64,000 nt of DNA from Daedaleopsis sinensis (Eukaryota > Basidiomycota > Agaricomycetes > Polyporales > Polyporaceae), in assembly GCA_033807695.1 (NCBI GenBank), contig CM066300.1:1054001-1118000 (forward strand), given 5' to 3'. Every line of letters starts with the position of its first letter. Positions within the stretch are counted from its first letter, which is position 1. The notes beneath the pieces are model-generated. The model saw nothing but the letters and a program-made list of their open reading frames with translations. It made no database searches and had not been told where the DNA came from. A program made the translations under genes and the position numbers. This document shows positions 52,601 to 63,236 of this stretch, piece by piece.

Positions 52601-53807
52601 CGAACAACGTCATCGACCTGTACAAGGATATCATACGATCCGTAGAGGAGTTGTCGACCTGCCCATACACAGCGGAATCGTTCCGCGATTTGCTCGGGAA
52701 GATTCAGGCAGCGGTCAGCATTTGCCCCACTATGAGCCTCGGAGTTTCCTTGCTCATAATTCGCAGATCGACCGTCTGAACCTCGAGGGCTACGCAAACC
52801 TTGATCACTGGGTAGCGGAACTCGACCAGCGGATAGAAGACATTCTCTTGCAGCGAGTGACGCATGTCATCCAGCAGTGGTGCAGCGAGTTCGAGCGGGC
52901 AGACGATGCCGATGGCCGGCGAGAACCCGTAACAATCGGCAAGCGGCGCGACAAGCGTGCCAAAGACGACAAGGTCGGTCTGACCAACTCTGCTTGCGTG
53001 CAGGCCTGGCTCGCTGACGATGCCTCCCATAGTCCGCTGAGGGGCAGTTGATCTTGGCACCGATCGTTCACGAGATCCGGATCCAGAACCAGGTCATCTT
53101 CCTTGACCCGCCAATCGAGCACGCTCGCGAGGGTTGGGTCCGCCAGCTGCACGAATGGCTCGGTATGTACTACGCACGAGCACCGACAAGCAACAACTCT
53201 AACGTCTTGCTTTTAGGCACTGTCTGCCGTCTAAGACGCATACAAAGTTCGCGGTACGAGATCGGACTGCAGATGCAAGGGCACACCGTCACGGACCTCA
53301 CATACACCTCTCTCGTACGTCTCACCAGCCTTCAGCGCACCGCCTATTCCTCTTTCTCACGTTTCCCCCCAGCTGACTAAGTTCCCGGACGCCACCCTGG
53401 AGCGGCCGTTCGCGTTGATCGAGCAGAAGGTGCAGTCGCTCAAGGACTACGTCGCCAAGTGGCTCCAGTTCCAGTCCCTTTGGGACCTCGAGGCTGAGTA
53501 CGTCTTCAACCGGCTCGGGGACTCGCTCGCTCTCTGGCAGCAGCTCCTCACGGAGATCAAGAAGGCGCGCGCGACGTTTGACACGTCCGAGACGCAGAAG
53601 AGCTTCGGGGTGTGCGTGATCGACTACGAGCAGGTGCAGGCGCGCGTGAACGCAAAGTACGACGCGTGGCAGCGCGACATCCTCAGCCGCTTCGGCGTCA
53701 AGCTCGGGAACGCGATGAAGGAGATGCACGCCGCGATCCTCAAGGCGCGCAACGAGCTCGAGCACCAGTCGATCGAGGGCCTCGTGGGCGCCCCGAGGAG
53801 GTTCTAG
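49626..53807 (+). CDS. Cytoplasmic dynein heavy chain, tail half only (split gene)
   Basis: N-terminal tail of cytoplasmic dynein 1 heavy chain, which dimerises and binds intermediate and light-intermediate chains. It starts [20 protein letters not shown]. The DHC_N1 region includes [60 protein letters not shown] and [20 protein letters not shown]. It continues through [20 protein letters not shown] and [20 protein letters not shown]. The last exon has [20 protein letters not shown] and [10 protein letters not shown], then LVGAPRRF and a stop. The product is about 1,160 residues, against more than 4,000 for an intact chain: no linker end, AAA modules, stalk or P-loops. The next gene starts converging only 690 bp on. 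About 12 introns. Confidence 0.92.
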
Positions 53808-54497
53808 TGCTTGTTGGGTGCGAGCGAGCACATCGTCGTCGTCGTCGTTTTCCTCGCGCATGCCTCTTTCTCCCTGTGACATTGTCTCTTTCATCTCCCG
53901 GCTCGAGGAGGGCCTAGCCCCATTTATGTTAGGCAGTAGCTACAGTATTCTAGTGTAATATCACGCTTGGGAATGAACTAGGATAGTCAGGAACCCGGGC
54001 GCGTGAGATGGCTCTCGGGCTTGTTGGTGTCGAGGTGTTATTTTCAGAGGCATGTTCCGCCCAAGTGGGGCCCTGCGTTAGTGCAACCTTCCTCTCCAGG
54101 TATGTTCGGATGATCCTTTGGAGAAGAAAGTAGAGCTTGAGCTTTGGCGGGGGGTTATATCCTTGTGCGGGAGATCCCGGGCTACTTACTACATATACAG
54201 TGTGTGACCAACGTGTCGGTCACAGGATACTCTCCGAGTCTCGTTGACAGCCTGGCACTGCCTGGCAGTACCGGTACGAAAACGGGTCATGAACTCGCTA
54301 TTTGGCATCTACAGTATACGCATACGTCTCCACAGCGTCACATTACGCATTACAATTCTAGTGCTACGATATGTGCATATCCAACGAACAGCGAAACGGT
54401 ATTCGCATTAACGACCTCTGAATCTCCGAACGAGGACCGGCATCCTTTGCCCTCTTCGACTATCCAGGCAAACCGACCGTGTCATGCACGCCCCAGC
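53808..54497. other. Convergent intergenic region after the dynein tail gene
   Basis: This 690-bp region has no dynein motor sequence in any frame. A short inverted repeat, TGTGACC and GGTCACA around 8 bp, lies near 54203-54224. It should contain the 3' UTRs of the two converging genes. Confidence 0.5.
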
Positions 54498-56317
54498 TCA
54501 TCGCGGCGCCGAGTATCCCCCGTAGTAGGTCCCGCCGCCGCCGTACTCCGCCGCCGCTGTCGCTGCCACCGAGGGCGTCGGCGTCGGCGTCCCCGTCCCA
54601 CTGCGCAGGAGCGGCGGGAGCGTGGGTGTCGTCCAGCCAGCGGTGCCCCCGCCGGCGGCCGCAGTGGACGAAGGATAAGGTTGCTTCAGGGTGACGGTGT
54701 TGGCGACCGCACGCTGCGCGGGGGCGGCCCCCGCGGCGAAGTAGCTCGCAAAGTTGCCCGACATGCCTGTCTGGCTTGGGTGCGCCTGGGTCTGGGTCTG
54801 GGTCTGCGCTTGGGGTTGGGATGGGGGCTGGGGCTGGCCGCCCGCGCCCGCGGCCGCGGTGTTGTACCAGTTGTAGTACGAGTTCTGGCCCTGACCGGCG
54901 GCGGTGCTGTACTTGGCGTTAGGGTAGTGCGTGGACGCGGCAGCAGCCCCCGCCGGGACCGCGGCCGCTGGAGTGGCGGCGGCGCCGTACGCGGAGGGGT
55001 AGTAGGTGCTCTGGGCCGTCGTGGGGTACGGGGTGTAGCCCGTGGCCCGGTATGCGGTCGTCGGGTACGCAGTCGTATACGCCGAGTAGGGGGTGTATGC
55101 GGCCGTAGGGGCCGGGGTTGTGGGTTTGGGCGTTGGGGTCGCGGTCGCGCGCGCGGGGGTCGGCGCCGCGGGAATAGGGACCGTGACGGGCTTGGACGAG
55201 CCCGGGCGGACGTGGAGCGTGGTGTTGTCGTGGAAGGCGGTGGTCCGCCCGTCGGGGAGAGAGCCGTACCAGCCCTCTGTGGGCGAGAGCGGGAGGGTCC
55301 GCTGGAGCTTGTGCAGGACGGAGGAGGGGGGGATGAGGGGCGAGGGGGCGGAGTCGCCGTTGGACGGTCGTGGGCGGAGGGAGGCGAGGACGGCGAGGGA
55401 GTCGGTGATGCCTTGGGCTGGGTAGTGGGATAAGAAGGGCGGAAGTGGGGGGTAGAGGGGAGCGAGGGGGACGTACCGACTTGCCACTCTTCTGAATCAA
55501 CTTGGACGGCGGAGGCAGCGCCGCGCTGAGAGCGGAGACGATCCATTTGGAGCTCTTCGAGGCGTACAAGGGCTCTGGCATTTCTCTGGAGGAGGTCTTC
55601 AACTGCTTGCTCCAGTTCAAGGGAACCGAGGGAAGCCTTGATAGAAGAGACTTCTTCTGGGGGTAAGAGGGATTCGATACCGTCCACAAGCGCGGCAGTT
55701 TTGTTTTCCTTGGACACTGTGGCAGTGGAGGTTTCTGCAGACGCGTCCTCCATGTCGACATCTTGGGGAGTGTCTTCAGTAGTTGGCGCAGGGCAATCAT
55801 TTGTGGCTAGGAAGGTGCGTCGTTTGCCCTTTGCGAGAGAGCGGAGTCTGCGTCTCATTGTCTGGTAGAAAACAAGCTCGCCCATGGCTACCCTGCCGAC
55901 TTCGACGCCATCCTGGTCAAAGCTTGGAGCAAAGCTGGCATAGGGACCGTAGTCGAGGAATTTGCCGCAACTGACACGACGGGGTGCGGGAGCCCTGTAA
56001 GGGGCTGCAGATTGGGGGCGTTTGCGAGCGTAGTCGCCGAGAGTGCCTTTGTAGGCGAAGTCTGAGCCTGATGGCGAGGGAAATACAGCGACGAGGTCAG
56101 CGTTGGCGGTGTGGTAAGCCTTGAGAGGCTTCGAGTTCTCCTCTGTGGTTGGGGGCTCGGAAGAGACGGATGTCCACCAGTCTCCCGTCGGTAAATGCTG
56201 AACAAGAGCGTATTTGCGAGAACGAACTGGAGATGGTGGTTGGGAGTCAGGCTGCGAGAGGTCGTCCGTGTCGATTGAGGTGTGCTGGTGAGAGGATGAG
56301 CGGGTGAGACGCGCCAT
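54498..56317 (-). CDS. Unrecognised protein with conserved-looking N-terminus and Y/P/A-rich tail
   Basis: Not assigned to a family. Two exons joined by a 60-nt intron near 55430-55490 encode about 585 residues. It starts MARLTRSSSHQHTSIDTDDL. The first third looks globular: SRKYALVQHLPTGDWWTSVS, YKGTLGDYARKRPQSA, RRVSCGKFLDYGPYASFAPS and VEVGRVAMGELVFYQTMRRR. An acidic stretch and a coil, SLELEQAVEDLLQRNARALV with RLEELQMDRLRSQR, follow. The second exon has ITDSLAVLASLRPRPSNGDS and LPDGRTTAFHDNTTLHVRPG, then about 200 residues rich in Tyr, Pro, Ala, Thr and Gln, ending TYYGGYSAPR. A nuclear or chromatin role is possible from the coil and the prion-like tail, but that is a guess. Confidence 0.75.
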
Positions 56318-56524
56318 GTTCAGGACGAGGCTGCCTGCCTTGACGCCGCTTTTGGCGAGCAAGACGCGCACATCGCGTCGCGTTCGCGGTAAACAAGCGC
56401 TCACACGTTCAAACTCCGACAGGCTCCGAAATGGAGACTCTTTGTTCGGAGATCAAACTCTCGTAATGATGTCACGCGAAGTGATGACTACCAGGCTGTA
56501 GAATAAGCTTACCTACCGACGACC

Positions 56525-57529
56525 ATGCTCTCCTCCTCATCCTTCGCCTCGTCTTCACTTCGGGCTCTATCGCGTGCAGCGCACTCCGTCTCAAGACGGC
56601 CAAATCATGCAGTTGCCAGCAGCTCTTTACCTTCAAGACATTTCTCCTCTACTCCCCGGCACCGGGCCGCTATTCACCATGGCTTCACTTTCGCTACCTC
56701 CTCCCCAGCACGCACAGCTACGACCGTCCCTCATGTGCACAGGATAGACCAAGGTAAGCTGCACACACTCTTGCACTATAATCCAACCCTCAACGCCCCG
56801 TCTCAGCTCGCACCATGTTCATCCAGACCGAAACAACCCCAAACGATGATTCCCTCAAGTTCATCCCAGGCGTGGAGGTCATGGGCGACGGCACTGCTGA
56901 ATTCACAGATACCCGCTCTGCCCTCAAGTCTCCACTCGCCATCCGTCTCATGGGTATTGAAGGTGTCTCTGGCGTATTCTATGGTCCCGACTTTGTCACC
57001 GTCTCCAAAGACGCAGAAACGTCTTGGGCCGTCATCAAGCCGGAGGTCTACGCTATGCTCATGGAGCACTTTTCGTCCGGCCAACCTCTCTTCCGCACAG
57101 ACGAAGACAGAGAAGCAGCCGGGCCTCAAGATACCCGCATCCTCGATACAGACTCGGAGACTGTTGCCATGATCAAGGAGCTCCTCGAGACCCGTGTGCG
57201 ACCAGCGATCATGGAAGACGGCGGCGACATCGAGTACCGCGGCTTCACCGATGATGGCACCGTCCAGGTCAAGCTCAAGGGAAGCTGCAGAGGTTGCTCT
57301 TCCAGCACAATCACCCTCAAGAGCGGCATAGAACGCATGCTCATGCACTACATCCCCGAGGTGAAGGCTGTCGAGCAGGTGCGTCCACCGGTTCCTCGCC
57401 CTTCCTGCGATGTCGTGCTTACGGTACTCTCAGATACTTGACCAGGAAGAAGAGATTGCTTTGAACGAATTCGAGAAACTCGAGCAACGGTTAGCCAAGG
57501 AGCACGGTCAAGAAAAGGACGCGAGGTAA
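56525..57529 (+). CDS. NFU1: Mitochondrial Fe-S scaffold/carrier NFU1
   Basis: NifU-like protein delivering 4Fe-4S clusters to lipoate synthase and other mitochondrial targets. The N-terminus MLSSSSFASSSLRALSRAAH is rich in Ser/Arg/Ala, a matrix presequence. After an intron comes the Nfu N-domain: RTMFIQTETTPNDDSLKFIP, LMGIEGVSGVFYGPDFVTVS and WAVIKPEVYAMLMEHF. The C-terminal NifU domain has LLETRVRPAIMEDGGDIEYR and the cluster-binding CxxC in VKLKGSCRGCSSSTITLKSG, then IPEVKAVEQ. It ends LAKEHGQEKDAR. Introns at about 56753-56809 and 57379-57434. Domain order and length are typical. Confidence 0.94.
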
Positions 57530-57988
57530 CTTACTACCTGTTTTCTTATTTCGTCCGCGCGCTGACAACCTCGCCAACCGGAAATTAGTATGGCGCAGTA
57601 TATGTCCGTATAGATGCATGTGTACATTATCATCACCCGGCACGACCTATCACGCATCCTTCGTATAGTAAGCAGCTGCAGGCGTAGTGCTGCGTATTTG
57701 AGTAATGTATCTAGGATCTGCTTTCTGAATGTACATCGTTGCATGTTGTACCCCCTCTTCTCAGCGTACCCATCGTGTGTGAAGAGACCGACGTGTACTC
57801 GCAACATGGGAATCCGCCCCGAGTCTGACTCTATGTCGATCCCATGGACTGCCCGGGTCCGCCCACCAGCTTGAGATTTGAGCCGCCGGGTATGAGTGAG
57901 CAGTGTCCCGATCTCCCATCGTCCGCTCGTATAGAAAAGCTCTGCACACCGCGATCGCACAGTCCATCCTCCCTCTTCTCCCGCTACC
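57530..57988. other. Intergenic, NFU1 to HEM3
   Basis: This 459-bp spacer lies between two plus-strand genes: NFU1 3' UTR, then the HEM3 promoter with a pyrimidine-rich leader near 57950-57988. No exon or repeat is supported. Confidence 0.45.
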
Positions 57989-59247
57989 ATGTCTGCTGCC
58001 GACACCCCGCGCAAATTCGTGCTCGCCTCGCGGGCCTCCCAGCTCGCGCAGATCCAGACCAACACCGTCCGCGACGCGCTCACCGCCGCGCACCCGGCTA
58101 CCGCCTTCGACACCTCCTTCATGACCACCGGCGGGGACCACAACCAGTCGCAGGCGCTGTACCTGCTCGGGGGCAAGGGCCTCTGGACGAAGGAGCTCGA
58201 GGTCGCGCTCCGCGAGCGCGCGGTCGACATGCTCGTGCACAGCTACAAGGACGTCCCCACAGTGCTCCCGGACGGGTGCGAGATCGCGGGCGTGCTCGAG
58301 CGCGAGGATCCCGTCGATGTGCTCGTCGTGAAGCAGGGCGCGCCGTGGAAGAGCCTCGAGGAGCTCCCCGCGGGCAGCGTCGTCGGCTCGAGCAGCGTCC
58401 GCCGCGTCGCGCAGCTCAAGCGTCGCTTCCCGCAGCTCGTCTTCCAGGACGTGGTGAGTGCCTGCGCTGCCCCTGCCCGTGGCCGTCCGGCGTGCTGAGA
58501 ACGGCTGCGCTGTGAACTCATGGGCCGCAATCTGTCTGCATCGCGCGCGCGCAGCGAGGAAATCTGTGAGCACTATCCACACCCATCCCTCCCAACCCCT
58601 CGCTTCTCACGCCCCGCACCCCATATCCCATATCCTATACCCTCCATCCCATATTCCGCGCGCACCAACGCAGCAACACCCGCCTCGCGAAGCTCGACGC
58701 GCCCGACGGGCCCTTCGCCGCCATCATCCTCGCCAAGGCGGGCATGGTCCGCCTCGGCTGGGGCGCGCGCGTCACCGCCGACCTCGGGCCCCCCTCCGTC
58801 CTGCACGCCGTCTCGCAGGGTGCGCTCGCGATCGAGATCCGCGCAGACGACGCCGCCGCGCGCGCGCTCTGCCGCTCCATCACGCACTGGCCGACCGAGT
58901 GGCGCTGCGCGGCCGAGCGCGCGTGCCTGCGCGTGCTCGAGGGCGGCTGCAGCGTCCCCGTCGGGGTGTACTCCGCGCTGGCCCAGGGCGAGGGGCAGGG
59001 CGAGGGCGCGGGGCACTGGGGGACGCTGAGCATCACGGGCGCAGTCACGTCGCTCGGCGGCGAGCGGCACATCGAGCATGCTCTGGAGGAGGAGGTGCGC
59101 TCGTTCGAGGACGCGGAGGCGGTCGGGGCGCGGCTCGCGAAGGTGCTGCTCGAGACAGGCGCGAAGGAGATCTTGAACGAGATCAACGTGGACCGGGAGA
59201 AGAAGATCGAGCAGGCGAAGGCGAACGACGAGCGCGTCGATGCTTAG
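57989..59247 (+). CDS. HEM3: Porphobilinogen deaminase (hydroxymethylbilane synthase) HEM3
   Basis: Third enzyme of heme synthesis, joining four porphobilinogens into hydroxymethylbilane in the cytosol. It starts MSAADTPRKFVLASRASQLA, with LASRASQLAQIQ binding substrate. Then come GGKGLWTKELEVALRERAVD, DMLVHSYKDVPTVLPDG and SVVGSSSVRRVAQLKRRFPQ. The conserved VRGNLNTRL motif is only recovered by an 11-nt microexon at 58555-58565 between introns 58454-58554 and 58566-58673. Downstream are IILAKAGMVRLGW, HAVSQGALAIEIRADDA and LRVLEGGCSVPVGVYSALAQ, whose cysteine carries the dipyrromethane cofactor. It ends KKIEQAKANDERVDA. Catalytic aspartate and arginines appear intact. Confidence 0.94.
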
Positions 59248-59396
59248 CAGGGTGAAGCCACATACCGAATGTGTAAAACAGCGTGTACTACAGTGCGTAA
59301 CGTCTAGACGGGATCCAACGGCAGCAGCGAATTGGGTGTGCGACGCAATCCAATCTGGAGTAAAAGTACATATGGCAAGTATCGAGAGTGGGCTCC

Positions 59397-61448
59397 TCAC
59401 AAACGCGCTTCGTTTGCGACGTCGCGCAGGAGCAGCGGCCGCATAGTCTGGTCCCAATTTTCCGCCCAATTGCTCCACCGCCACTCGTTTGCGCCAGGCG
59501 ACGACCCATGTTCAAAGGACGTGCGTAGTGCGGACAGCGCAGGCGCGGATGGGAAGGGGCGCAGCAAAGTCTGCAGCCATACGGGTCAGTCGCATGCAAG
59601 CAGGTATGCAAGAGGAGACGCGCCTCCAGCTGAGTAGCGAGTTCCTGCGCGTCGTGGAAGACGCGGCCGTTGACGTTGTCTTTCACGAGCTCGTCCAAGC
59701 TATCTCGGGGTCAGCACTCGTACTGCGGAGCACGGGCGAGGAGGACGGTACGTACCAGGCGAATCCTAGCGCACACACAGGAAGCCCGCAGCCGAACATG
59801 TCTACGACTTTCATGGGCAGGTCGAGCCCCGAAGAGCTCGAATGCAGGGAGATGCCGAGATCGGCCGAGCCTGTGGACGGGGATATCAGTTGCAGCGGAA
59901 GCGAGGGGAGGACGGGGCGCACCGAGCAGAACTGGGTAGTCGTCCGCCTCGAGCCACAGGCTCACACAGCGCACGAACGCCCACGGGCCATCTTCGCCGT
60001 CCTCCCCGCCGCCGTGCCCAGTCTGGAGCTGCTCGACCTGCCGCATATAATCATCCCGCAGCGGCCCCTTGCCCGTGACTATGACGAGCATCTTTGGGAG
60101 CTGCTCGCGCGGGTCCTTGGCGTTGCACGCTCTCGCGCGCCGCTCGTACTCCTTCAGCGCCTCGAGGAGCATGCCGAAGTCCTCGTCCGGCGTCCAGGAC
60201 GTGCTGGACACGACGAGTGCGGGCCTGTCTGCGCGGGGAGCGGGCATCGCCGTGCTGTCTGCGGAGAGGGAGTCGAGGTCTGTGGCAAACGAGGGAGTAC
60301 GGGACGTGATGTCTGTGAAGGGCGTCGAGTATGGGGGATTCGACTTCGGGAGGAAGGTGGACAGGCCGGAGCCCGGGGCGGAAGAGAGCTGGGGAAGGAG
60401 GCGTCGGAAGAGCTCGTGTGTCTCCGAGGCCGACGCGCAATGGAAGCGCGAGGGCGGCCTGTCGTGCAGAACGACCTTTTGGCCTCTGTGGACGTATGTC
60501 AGGAACGGTGGGGGAAAGTGGGCATGTATGGCGCTCACTGAAGGTCCCATTGCTTGGACAGGTGTTCTCGCATAGCGTTCGTCACGAATAGATGGGCAAA
60601 TGCTGATCTGCCAAAGTACGATTCAAACCTATTCCCGGGGTGATCAATACTATGAACGGCGCACTGGACGGACCATCACGACACACCATTTAGAGAATTT
60701 GACGAAGGGGTGGTGTTCGCCAAGCTTCATGGCGAGGATGCTGTAGCCGAGATTGTGCCAGTCGATGATGACCTTGCACCCTCGCATTCTCGATACGAGC
60801 CATACGAGTGCGAGGGTCGGGATGCTAGGTGGGTTCTAGCTTTCCGAGCGGCGAGACTCCGTACTAAGTCTGGTTATCGCGTCACGCACATGGACCACAT
60901 ACCTGGACGAGTATGAACTCGGGAGGGTGCGGGATGCGCACGGCAAGCACGTAGACGATTTTGACTATCTGGCGCACGACTTTGATGGGCCCGCCAAGGA
61001 CGAAGGGGAGGTGTCGGAGGTAGCGGGGTGGATCCGGAAGATAGATAATCTTAACACGAGAGGTGGACAGGAGGGAGGATATAGGCGTTGAGCCTGAGAT
61101 GAATACGGTCAACGGTGCTCGTCTGCGAGAGTAGGTGAAAGGACGAAGCCAGGGCTAAGGCCGCGAAACAGTACGAGGCCGCGAAACAGTACGAGGAAGA
61201 CGAGCTACATGAGAGCACACACCTCCGTAACCAACAAGATATGTCATGAATCCGTTTGTGGCAAAGCTCTCTGCATGGTACATCATGCGCGGGCTGCGTC
61301 CTATGTCTCCGAGGACGAGGATGGCGACGGAGCGGAGGGCGGGTCGGTGCCGTGGGCGGGAATAGAGGAACCATATGAGATACCCGGATAGTGCACAGAT
61401 GAAGAGATATAAAGCCGGCACAGAGACCACGGTCGTCGTGGTGGACAT
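59397..61448 (-). CDS. ALG1: Chitobiosyldiphosphodolichol beta-mannosyltransferase ALG1
   Basis: ER enzyme adding the first mannose to the dolichol-linked N-glycan precursor. The start [20 protein letters not shown] is a membrane anchor, followed by [20 protein letters not shown] and ESFATNGF. Then come [38 protein letters not shown] and [20 protein letters not shown]. The GT33/GT-B C-domain has [60 protein letters not shown] and [20 protein letters not shown]. The last exon gives [20 protein letters not shown] and [19 protein letters not shown]. The intron before it (59571-59623) must use a GC donor (GAG|GCGCGT) to keep the frame QLE-TLLRPFP. About eight introns. Confidence 0.92.
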
Positions 61449-61651
61449 GGTGCTCGTCGTGGCAGACAGCGAGCGCGACCGCAAACGGTGGCGCCGATCA
61501 CTGTATGTAACGACGGGAGGCTCGGGCCGCGAGCGCTTGGCGAACTTTGCTGTCGACGTCGTCAGAGTCTGGTAGACGCGTCGGACTGCCAGGATTTGTT
61601 GTCTTGTACCTTCAGCTCCCCGCCGCGTCCTCTGTCCTCTTCCGCTCTCTG
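61449..61651. promoter_or_regulatory. Divergent promoter, ALG1 / unknown mitochondrial gene
   Basis: Only 203 bp separate the two start codons, so the genes must share regulatory DNA. No TATA box is clear on either strand. Confidence 0.5.
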
Positions 61652-62973
61652 ATGTCGGCGACAGCGCTGGCGTGTTCGCGCGCAGCGCGTCGTGGCGCGC
61701 TCTCTCGTTGCTCTGCGCGGTCACTAAGCACCGAGGCCTCTGCATCCTCCTCGTCTGCTGCTCCTCGACCCTCCAAACCACCGACCAAGCCCGGGAGGTA
61801 CCGCACTGTCCGACAGGACAAGACCATACATGTGCGCTCATGGGACGACATATCGAGTATGCCCGAGTTCTTCGCCATGCTCAGAGGTATCGAGAAAAGG
61901 TTCGGACGTGTCCGGGAGTTCAAGCTGGGCCGGGTGAGTACGCTTTGCCGTTGCGTTGGGCAGCTTCAACGACACCACGGACTCTCGAACTCACGCGGCT
62001 TACGCAGGATCCCCACATCCCCACCAAGTACAGAAACTTCTTCATGATCCAGTTCGTAGAGGAGGACGCCTACACCCGTATCCCTACCACGGGCACCAAC
62101 ATCCGTGTCGAGGTACCCGTCGTCAAGGCCGACCGTCCTGGCGGCGTTGGTCTCTCTGACCTGGCCAATCTGCTCGAGTCGCAGGACAAGGACGAGGGGC
62201 TCGACACCACCGGGCTGTACGGACAGCCCATCTCGCCAGCTCCGCTTACCGAGGTTGCAGAGGGACAGTCGACCCGGGTCGTCGAGCTCATAGTGCAGCG
62301 CGCACGTGCGTTGCTTCCGCAGACTTCTGTCCGCGATGTGTCCGCTTACTAGCACGCGTTGCTGTTTACAGAGAAGGACGAGATCGACGTCGTCCTGCCG
62401 CTCAACAGGACTAACACCGGCTTTGGTGTCGCATTCCACGAATGGGGCGGGTTCTACTCGCCAAGCAGCTCCGACGAGCGTCCGGTCCGGTCAGAGATGG
62501 TCCACGCCCTGGCCAAGTGGGCTGAGGCTGCGCAAAAACGCCCGACGCGGCACACAGTTGGGGATATTCACATCGAAGAGCTCTTTCAAGGTGTCGATCA
62601 GCCCCCGAACCACATTCAACGACATCCACGTGCACTGGCGGAGGAAGCCGCGCCCAGCGCAGACTTGCCATCTCTGCCTGAGCCGATCGAGCAGCAGGCG
62701 GACGAACCGGTGCACGTTGCCCACACGGAACCTCCTGCGGTGGACCCACCCGTCGAGCCCAAGGAGACACCGTCTCCGACGACCCCCCGACTTTCTAAGA
62801 AGGAGAAGATCCTCGCGCTAGCGCGTCAAAACGCGCGCACGCCGTTCCCAGAGACCAGCCCCCCAGCGGCGGACGCGGAGGCGCGAAGGAAAGAGGAGGA
62901 GCAAAAGGCGAAGGAGGAGGTAGGGTCGATGCGGGAGAAGTTGCTCAGGCTGATGGGCGGCAAGTGGTTGTGA
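61652..62973 (+). CDS. Unrecognised probable mitochondrial protein
   Basis: Not assigned. Three exons (introns 61934-62007 and about 62302-62370) give about 390 residues. The start MSATALACSRAARRGALSRC with SARSLSTEASASSSSAAP is a strong mitochondrial presequence with an RSLST-like cleavage site. The core reads GRYRTVRQDKTIHVRSWDDI, MPEFFAMLRGIEKRFGRVRE, DPHIPTKYRNFFMIQFVEED and IRVEVPVVKADRPGGVGLSD. It ends in a basic coil, KEEVGSMREKLLRLMGGKWL, after a Pro/Glu-rich linker. KYRNFFMIQF sits where an RNA-binding-like fold could be, so a mitoribosome or RNA role is conceivable, but no motif proves it. No membrane segment. Confidence 0.72.
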
Positions 62974-63236
62974 TGTGCGGGCGCACCTAGGAAGGCCTGG
63001 GATGAGGAGTACTTTTATCATATGCTGTCTACTAATCGTGCGATAGAGTACATTCGTCCTTGCTCCCCCTTCTTTGCGTGGTCAATGCGAATGCGAACTC
63101 GCTGTCTTGTACCAGCGCTTATATTACCTAAGTTAGTAAGTAGACGCGCCTTCCAGAATCGCGCCCGTAACAACCACAAGCGAGTTACGTGGAGGACCTT
63201 CGGCAAGCTGTACCACTAAACCGTACTTTCTTTTGC

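Noticed and set aside
54144..55433. 429-codon open frame on the plus strand
   Set aside because: It is a GC-rich shadow of the minus-strand Y/P/A-rich protein. Its Arg/Gly-rich translation has no domain, and the minus-strand frame joins with a clean intron.
57761..58582. Long minus-strand frame opposite HEM3
   Set aside because: An antisense frame in very GC-rich sequence; HEM3 on the plus strand has all family motifs.
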